Shown: positions 31,919 to 36,296 of the stretch, one piece after another
Numbering within the stretch: the first letter of the stretch is position 1
Layout of the letters: each line of letters opens with the position of its first letter
Position numbers and translations under genes: made by a program
The notes under the pieces: model-generated
What the model saw: the letters and a program-made list of their open reading frames with translations, nothing else
What the model was told of the DNA's origin: nothing
Databases searched by the model: none
Origin: Acidimicrobiaceae bacterium
GTDB taxonomy: Bacteria; Actinomycetota; Acidimicrobiia; Acidimicrobiales; Bog-793
NCBI GenBank assembly: GCA_025464005.1
Contig: JAODBO010000084.1
Location: 1-36,296, forward strand
Direction: 5' to 3'
Length of the DNA: 36,296 nucleotides

Positions 31919-32512
31919 ATGTCATCGGTCCCTCGTCGCTCGCCAAGGCTCGACGGTCAACACACCGGCTCGAGCGACGGCGATGTCATCTACCTGCGAG
32001 TGGTTGACGCGGATGTCTACACCGACTGGGAGTCGGTGTATCGCGACAACGTCGACCGCCTCTACCGGTTGATGTACTCACGGGTGGGGAATCGGCCAGA
32101 CGCCGAGGACCTCACCTCGGAGGTCTTCCGCACTAGCTTCGGTCCGCTGCGACTGGCTTCATCGAAGGGTGAGGTGCGGGCGTATCTTCTGGTCACGGCA
32201 CGAACGGTCCTCGCCTCCCATTGGCGGCGTCACCTCGGCCTTGCCGTCACATCCATCGACCCCGCGCGCGATATCGCCTACCTGGCCGAGCCGCCGGGTT
32301 CCGAGCAGCCCAGCGACGCCCCCTTGCGGACCGGCACGATTCTCGCCGCCCTTCCCGATCGCTACCGGCGCATCCTCGAGCTCCGATTCCTCGAAACGTG
32401 CTCCATCAAGGAGGCGGCGCAAGCTATGGACATCACCGTCGCCAACGCCAAGGTCCTCCAACATCGCGCCTTGCACATGGCGGCGAAGGTCGCACTGGAG
32501 CTGGAACAGTGA
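31919..32512 (+). CDS. ECF-type RNA polymerase sigma factor
   Basis: A 197-residue sigma-70 family protein. Region 2 is 'YRDNVDRLYRLMYSRVGNRPDAEDLTSEVFRTSF' (about 40-73), with the core-binding 'DAEDLTSEVF'; region 4 is 'LPDRYRRILELRFLETCSIKEAAQAMDITVANAKVLQHRALHMAAKVAL', with a clear helix-turn-helix. Region 3 is absent, as in ECF sigmas. The first 35 residues are a nonconserved extension. Its TGA overlaps the GTG of the membrane protein that follows, the usual sigma/anti-sigma arrangement. The target promoters cannot be told. Confidence 0.88.
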   Translation: MSSVPRRSPRLDGQHTGSSDGDVIYLRVVDADVYTDWESVYRDNVDRLYRLMYSRVGNRPDAEDLTSEVFRTSFGPLRLASSKGEVRAYLLVTARTVLASHWRRHLGLAVTSIDPARDIAYLAEPPGSEQPSDAPLRTGTILAALPDRYRRILELRFLETCSIKEAAQAMDITVANAKVLQHRALHMAAKVALELEQ

Positions 32513-33162
32513 ACAGCCGACGACTATCGGCATTCGTCGATGCGCTCGTCGCCGGGCGGCGTTCGGGGAACCTCCGGGCCGATCCCGAGGACGCGGATGT
32601 CCTGCGCATGGCCATCGCACTGCGGGCATCGCGTCCCGGCGACGCAGAACCCGACGAGCAGTTCGTGTCCGACCTGTACGAGGAGCTGCTCGATCAGGCG
32701 GATTCCCGCCTCTCACCGAGTGCCCGTCCGGTCAAGATCCGCCGCGGGCGTACGGCGCTCGCGGCCGTCGCAGCCAGCATCGCGCTCGTCGGAGGAACCG
32801 TCGCCGCCACCCAAGCCATAACTCAACGACCGGTCGCGCCGTCGGCGTTGCAGGTTCCGCACGGGCAGATCTTGCGCACCGCGACGTTCGAGACCGCTGG
32901 CCATCAGGTTTCAGGCCAGATCGTCGCCTATCGGAGTCATCCCTCCTGGGTCTTCATGAATGTCGACGTCCCACACTACGCGGGCACGATCTTCTGCCGG
33001 CTCCGAGCGTCCAACGGGACCACGGTGGATGTCGGCAAGTTCGAGCTCCACAACGGGACGGGAGAGTTCTCGAGGAGCATCCAGGTCGACGTCGGCCGGC
33101 TTCGAGGAGCCGAGCTCGTTACCTCGTCAGGATCCATCATCGCGTCCGCTAGTTTCGCCTAA
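32509..33162 (+). CDS. Probable membrane-bound anti-sigma factor
   Basis: A 217-residue single-span protein. The cytoplasmic N-terminal part (about 80 residues) carries 'VLRMAIALRASRPGDAEPDEQFVSDLYEELL', a segment resembling those in proteins encoded beside actinobacterial sigma factors. A membrane segment follows at about 83-103 ('LAAVAASIALVGGTVAATQ'), then a 110-residue outside domain. It starts with GTG 32509 overlapping the sigma stop by 4 nt; GGAG lies 8 nt upstream. No zinc-binding HxxxCxxC is seen. Anti-sigma function is inferred from coupling and topology. Confidence 0.7.
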   Translation: MNSRRLSAFVDALVAGRRSGNLRADPEDADVLRMAIALRASRPGDAEPDEQFVSDLYEELLDQADSRLSPSARPVKIRRGRTALAAVAASIALVGGTVAATQAITQRPVAPSALQVPHGQILRTATFETAGHQVSGQIVAYRSHPSWVFMNVDVPHYAGTIFCRLRASNGTTVDVGKFELHNGTGEFSRSIQVDVGRLRGAELVTSSGSIIASASFA

Positions 33163-33204
33163 TTGCGCCGGTTTCCCGCACCTGTGGCTTCTAGAGGTGG
33201 CCGG

Positions 33205-34326
33205 TCAGGACGCGACGGCTCCCTGGATCGCCCCCGCTCGATCAGGTCGCTCGAATCGGAGGTACAGAAGCACCAGCCAGCCCACCACTGCAACCAGCCA
33301 GAAGCTGACCAGGCGGTAGAGCAGGACGGCGGCCAGAGCGTGGACTGCTGGGAGACCGGCTCTGACCAGGCCCAGACACAGCGTGCCTTTGACCAACCCG
33401 AGGCCTCCAGGAGCGATCCCGAGACTTCCCACCACGGTCGCCAAGCCATAGATGAGGAGCAAGGCGCGCCAGGGCACCGATGCGTCGACGGCGAGGATGC
33501 TCGCTGCCAGGACCCCAGCGTCAGCCAGCCAGTTGGTCAGTCCGAGGCCACTGACCTTGATCCACTCCGACACGGAAAGTCGGAGCGAACAGGGAACCCA
33601 CGCTCGCCAACCACTCACGGATCGCCTTCTCGGGATCCTCGACCGGATGAGACGTGAGACGTGCGACGCGTCCGACCAACCACGCCGCTGGCCGCTCCAA
33701 GCGGGGGCCGAGTCGGGAGCGGCTCACCGCTGCACGCACGACGCCCAAGGTGACCAGGCTCAGCAGACCGGCGAGGAGGACCACCACCGTCACAGGCGCA
33801 TTGCCGAGAGCACACCCCCGCTCAAGAGGACCAGGATCGCACCTACCCACGACACGAGGCCACCGGTGAAGAGCGACCAGCTGGCAAGGGACGCTTCCGC
33901 GCCTTGTAACTTGAAGCGCCGGAAGGTGAATGCGACGCCCAATTCCGGTCCGGCGACGGGAACTGACACCGACAGCGCGTTCGCCGCGTAAATGATGGGC
34001 ATCATCGCTCGATTGCCGACGCGCTGGCCACCTACCCTGAGCAGCCGGCGCTGCACTCGGGCGAATGTCGCCATCGATGCCGACTCGAGTGCTACGGCGA
34101 GCACGATCCATATCCACTGGGCATGGCCAAGTCGCTCGGAGGAGGTGGCCAGCGCGCGCCACTTTTCCGCGACGAAGGCGACGAATGCCGCCAACGCTAA
34201 CGCGCTGACGGCCCGCCGAATTCGTCGCACGGACCGACGCATCGGGGCGATCTCCGGACCACCACGGCTCGCAACCTCGCGGGCGAACACGACCGCGCCG
34301 GCGTCAGCGGCACGCAGAGGGGTCAT
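33205..34326 (-). pseudogene. YbhN/UPF0104 (lysylphosphatidylglycerol synthase TM-type) membrane protein, broken by two compensating frameshifts
   Basis: ATG 34326 overlaps the upstream gene's stop by 4 nt. The frame encodes the N-terminal half of a multi-span protein ('IYAANALSVSVPVAGPELGVAFTFRRFKLQGAEASLASW') and ends at TGA 33790. Membrane-type sequence then continues in another frame ('APVTVVVLLAGLLSLVTLGVV' to 'SLFAPTF', about 33815 down to 33575), and the C-terminal family motif 'GLATVVGSLGIAPGGLGLVKGTLCLGL' returns in the first frame to 33205. A one-base loss at the C5 run 33815-33819 followed by a one-base gain between about 33570 and 33610 would explain it. The split could be a real pseudogene or sequencing error; as read, the product stops at 178 residues. 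Confidence 0.75.
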
Positions 34327-34856
34327 CGCCGGATCGACAACACCGATGCAGGCCCGTCGTCGAATAGTTGCTCGACCTGATGGCCCGGCGACTCGAACGT
34401 CCGCCTCCGGAGCGAACCCGCCACGATCAACGCCCCGGCGGAGACCAGGAGGACGGCTGCCATCACCTCGACCACGAAAGACAGCGACGCAAACGGCGCG
34501 GCGAACCCGTCGTGAAATCCGAACAGTCCGACGGTGGCCGCTAGAACGAATCCGCCAATGGTGCCGGACATCGTTGCAATGGAGGCGACCACGGCTATCA
34601 GCCGACGCGTTACTACCAGCACTAAGGCGACGATGGAGGTCACGAGGCCCTGGACGAGAAACAGCGGTCCGATTGTCGGGATGCTGCGATAGCCAGACGA
34701 CCAGAGATCGAGATGCAAAGCAGCGGACGTCACGAGCAGGCCAGCCGCCACCACGATCATCACCATGGATGTTGAGCGCGGCCGCGCCGCTTGCATCCAA
34801 GCACTTCTTGGGCGGCGGCCCGTTCGATTCGGCACGAGCTGGAGAGTGGGCGGCAT
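34323..34856 (-). CDS. Small membrane protein with four predicted membrane segments
   Basis: A 177-residue protein starting at ATG 34856, one base after the stop of the secreted-repeat gene. After a basic lead ('LVPNRTGRRPRSAWMQAARPRS'), four hydrophobic segments lie near residues 32-50, 60-82, 88-108 and 122-143, with a charged C-terminal tail. No family is recognised. Its stop overlaps the ATG of the UPF0104-type gene (ATGA), so these genes form one operon. An in-frame ATG further upstream (34874) would overlap the previous gene. Confidence 0.7.
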   Translation of the reverse strand: MPPTLQLVPNRTGRRPRSAWMQAARPRSTSMVMIVVAAGLLVTSAALHLDLWSSGYRSIPTIGPLFLVQGLVTSIVALVLVVTRRLIAVVASIATMSGTIGGFVLAATVGLFGFHDGFAAPFASLSFVVEVMAAVLLVSAGALIVAGSLRRRTFESPGHQVEQLFDDGPASVLSIRR

Positions 34857-34857
34857 G

Positions 34858-35418
34858 TTAATAGCCATAGCCACCGCCCGACGTCGTCACCGGAGCCGTC
34901 GCCGTCGCCGTCGATGAGCTGCCGTTGGCCTTCAGGTGCGGGGTAGCCACGAAGAAGCTCTCCACGCCTTGACCGCTCACACGTCCGGCGCTGTCCTCGA
35001 CGAAGGTGTAGAGGAGATGACCGTTGTAAGCCACTTGGTGACCATTTGCGTCCTTCACGACGGTGAGGTTGCCTCCGGCGCCGTTCTCTGTGGGCGACGC
35101 CGACAGCAGCGGTGGCCAGAGCCGGGCCAGTCCCCCGGTGACGAGCGACCTCTTCGTGGTGTCGCGCTGGTAGTAGTAAAGGGGAAGGTCGCGAGCGTTG
35201 ACCAGTATCGACTCGGTCTTGCCGTTCACCCTCGACGTAGCGACATGCACGGTCGCCGACCTGCTAACGCTTTGGGCCTGGGCCGGTCCCTGGAGGGCGG
35301 CCGACGACGGTGCCGGACTCTTCGCCGATGAGCTGGCGGCCGTCGCGGCCCCAACGCCAACGGCGGAGAGTGCAACTGCACCGGCGGCGATTGCAATGGC
35401 TGTGCGGTGGTAGCGCAT
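34858..35418 (-). CDS. Secreted-repeat (PF03640/COG4315-type) protein
   Basis: A 186-residue exported protein with signal peptide 'RTAIAIAAGAVALSAVGVGAATAASS'. Two copies of the secreted repeat follow: 'LVNARDLPLYYYQRDTTKRSLVTGGLARLWPPLL' and 'LTVVKDANGHQVAYNGHLLYTFVEDSAGRVSGQG'. In the family the first copy normally has two cysteines before 'WPP'; here Ser and Gly stand there, so no disulfide can form. The chain ends in a Ser/Thr/Gly tail, 'TTSGGGYGY'. It is probably the first gene of the three-gene minus-strand unit; a palindrome lies 34 nt before it. Function of the family unknown. Confidence 0.85.
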   Translation of the reverse strand: MRYHRTAIAIAAGAVALSAVGVGAATAASSSAKSPAPSSAALQGPAQAQSVSRSATVHVATSRVNGKTESILVNARDLPLYYYQRDTTKRSLVTGGLARLWPPLLSASPTENGAGGNLTVVKDANGHQVAYNGHLLYTFVEDSAGRVSGQGVESFFVATPHLKANGSSSTATATAPVTTSGGGYGY

Positions 35419-36096
35419 TAGTGTTCCTTCCTAGATGTCATGACTCTTGATGACCACATGTGGTCCGAGATCGTTCGAACCTGCGTTCAGTTGCCTTTCG
35501 GGAGGAATTGCGGCCAGTGATCGAACATTTCTGGTCGATGCGACGATCCGCGGACAGTACGTGGGCCCTCGGCCCCGTACGACGTACCAACCTCCCGATC
35601 CGTGCAGCGCCGCACTCCAGACCCAGATCGGCCCAGAGGACCACGGCCAGAAAGTGAACGGAGGCCGTCGTCTTGGTCGGACGGACGTGGAGTTCGTCAC
35701 CCACGAGATCTCATTGCCTCCCTTCCTTCTTTCTTCAGCAGATGGAATCTGCTTGCTTCTAGTCAGTTATCCATACGTGGATGGGTTACGGGCTGAGCCG
35801 CACTCGGCGACTCGATCGTCTCTCCTCCACCCACGCTGAGCGGTCTCAGCTGGACAGGGTCGTCCGCCGCGTAACCCCCGCGCCCATCTCTTCATGGGCG
35901 CTCGCTGATCTCGCCATGCGCGGCCAGCGGACGCGCCTATCGGCGGCGCGGAGGCGCGAATTACTGCAGAACGCTCTTCGGAGCAAGAGGAAGAAGTTCG
36001 CCGACTGGTGGCGAACGAGATTGGTCGAACGTAACCCGCTGTCGTATTACCGGTTAGAGCTAACGCAAGTATCCCTCTTACGAGAGAAGGCCTTCC
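35419..36096. other. Region without a convincing gene
   Basis: This 678-nt stretch holds a few short frames on both strands with no family resemblance and no good ribosome sites, except for a weakly supported plus-strand frame open from 35781 through the window end. It is less GC-rich than the rest. A perfect palindrome at 35452-35465 is noted separately. Confidence 0.6.
35452..35465. promoter_or_regulatory. Perfect 14-nt palindrome upstream of the secreted-repeat gene
   Basis: GACCACATGTGGTC, 34 nt before the start codon of the minus-strand secreted-repeat gene, is fully symmetric. The location suits an operator; no binding family is assigned. Confidence 0.4.
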
Positions 36097-36296
36097 ATGC
36101 CAGATTGCACCGAGGACACATCTTATGCCGGGTCATCGAAGTCGGAGTTCGACCAGCGGGCGATCGGTGTCGTCGGTCATCTTCTCGTGGCCGGGATCTG
36201 GCTAGAGTGCCAGTTCAAGGAGGCGCCAAAGCGACTCATGAGCTTGCTCGATGCGCCCGACTGGCAACGACCGCCTGCGCGGCTGCTTCGCACCAG
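36097..36296 (+). CDS. Start of an unidentified gene, cut by window edge
   Basis: ATG 36097 has AGAAGG 6 nt upstream and the frame stays open for 66 codons to the edge. The visible part begins 'MPDCTEDTSYAGSSKSEFDQ', continues 'RAIGVVGHLLVAGIWLECQFKEAPKRLMSLLDAPDWQRPP', and resembles no family I can name. A competing plus frame (from 35781) overlaps it; the ribosome site and balanced composition favour this one. Confidence 0.5.
   Translation, partial: MPDCTEDTSYAGSSKSEFDQRAIGVVGHLLVAGIWLECQFKEAPKRLMSLLDAPDWQRPPARLLRT

Noticed and set aside
35438..35704. Minus-strand 88-codon frame with a purine-rich stretch upstream
   Set aside because: No family resemblance, poor codon quality in its second half, and the Shine-Dalgarno-like stretch is closer to a five-codon mini-frame than to its GTG start.

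Overview
The window is GC-rich throughout (roughly two thirds G+C by eye), with tightly packed operons, many 4-nt ATGA/GTGA start/stop overlaps and frequent GTG starts. Several regulator genes have a -10-like hexamer only 6-11 nt before the start codon and no Shine-Dalgarno sequence, so they look leaderless. This style, together with an Rv2578c-type radical SAM gene under a GAAC-N4-GTTC LexA box and a leucine-catabolism cluster laid out like the mycobacterial fadE19/accA1/accD1/bkdABC locus, points to an actinobacterium, possibly a deep-branching class such as Acidimicrobiia. The class assignment is an inference. No tRNA, rRNA, CRISPR array or insertion sequence was seen.

1-9976: branched-chain amino acid catabolism. 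A minus-strand operon encodes methylcrotonyl-CoA carboxylase beta and alpha subunits, HMG-CoA lyase and an acyl-CoA dehydrogenase cut by the window edge (isovaleryl-CoA dehydrogenase by context). A divergent operon encodes a TetR regulator and the E1alpha, E1beta and E2 of a branched-chain 2-oxoacid dehydrogenase. An imperfect palindrome lies between the two operons.

10060-16661: phenylalanine/tyrosine catabolism through homogentisate. Phenylalanine hydroxylase (plus strand) converges on a minus-strand operon of 4-hydroxyphenylpyruvate dioxygenase, an aminotransferase fused to a DinB-like domain, fumarylacetoacetase and homogentisate dioxygenase. A divergent Lrp/AsnC regulator stands at its head. 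All steps are present except maleylacetoacetate isomerase, and the fused DinB domain is an attractive candidate for it: thiol-dependent maleylpyruvate isomerases of actinobacteria belong to this fold.

16701-24922: small and stress-related genes. A DUF6328 membrane protein; a proline-rich small ORF; a small basic protein whose C-terminal Rho-N/SAP-like motif is interrupted by an in-frame TAG; a 53-aa 'FPASDPPS' protein; an MFS exporter with a divergent LysR regulator; OsmC; a YbaK-type deacylase; a cNMP-domain/flavin oxidoreductase followed by a UBP-type zinc finger; and the SOS-controlled radical SAM gene, closed by a strong 20-bp stem terminator.

24981-29232: two large secreted proteins on the minus strand, one repeat-rich and propeller-like, the other of the alkaline phosphatase superfamily. 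29478-31822: a dyad-controlled ABC-2 type exporter (ATPase and permease) and a Nudix hydrolase. 31881-33162: an ECF sigma factor with a probable membrane anti-sigma factor, preceded by an inverted repeat. 33205-35418 (minus): a secreted-repeat protein, a small membrane protein, and a YbhN/UPF0104-type membrane protein broken by two compensating frameshifts. 35419-36096 holds no convincing gene; a new plus-strand gene with a good Shine-Dalgarno starts at 36097 and runs off the end.
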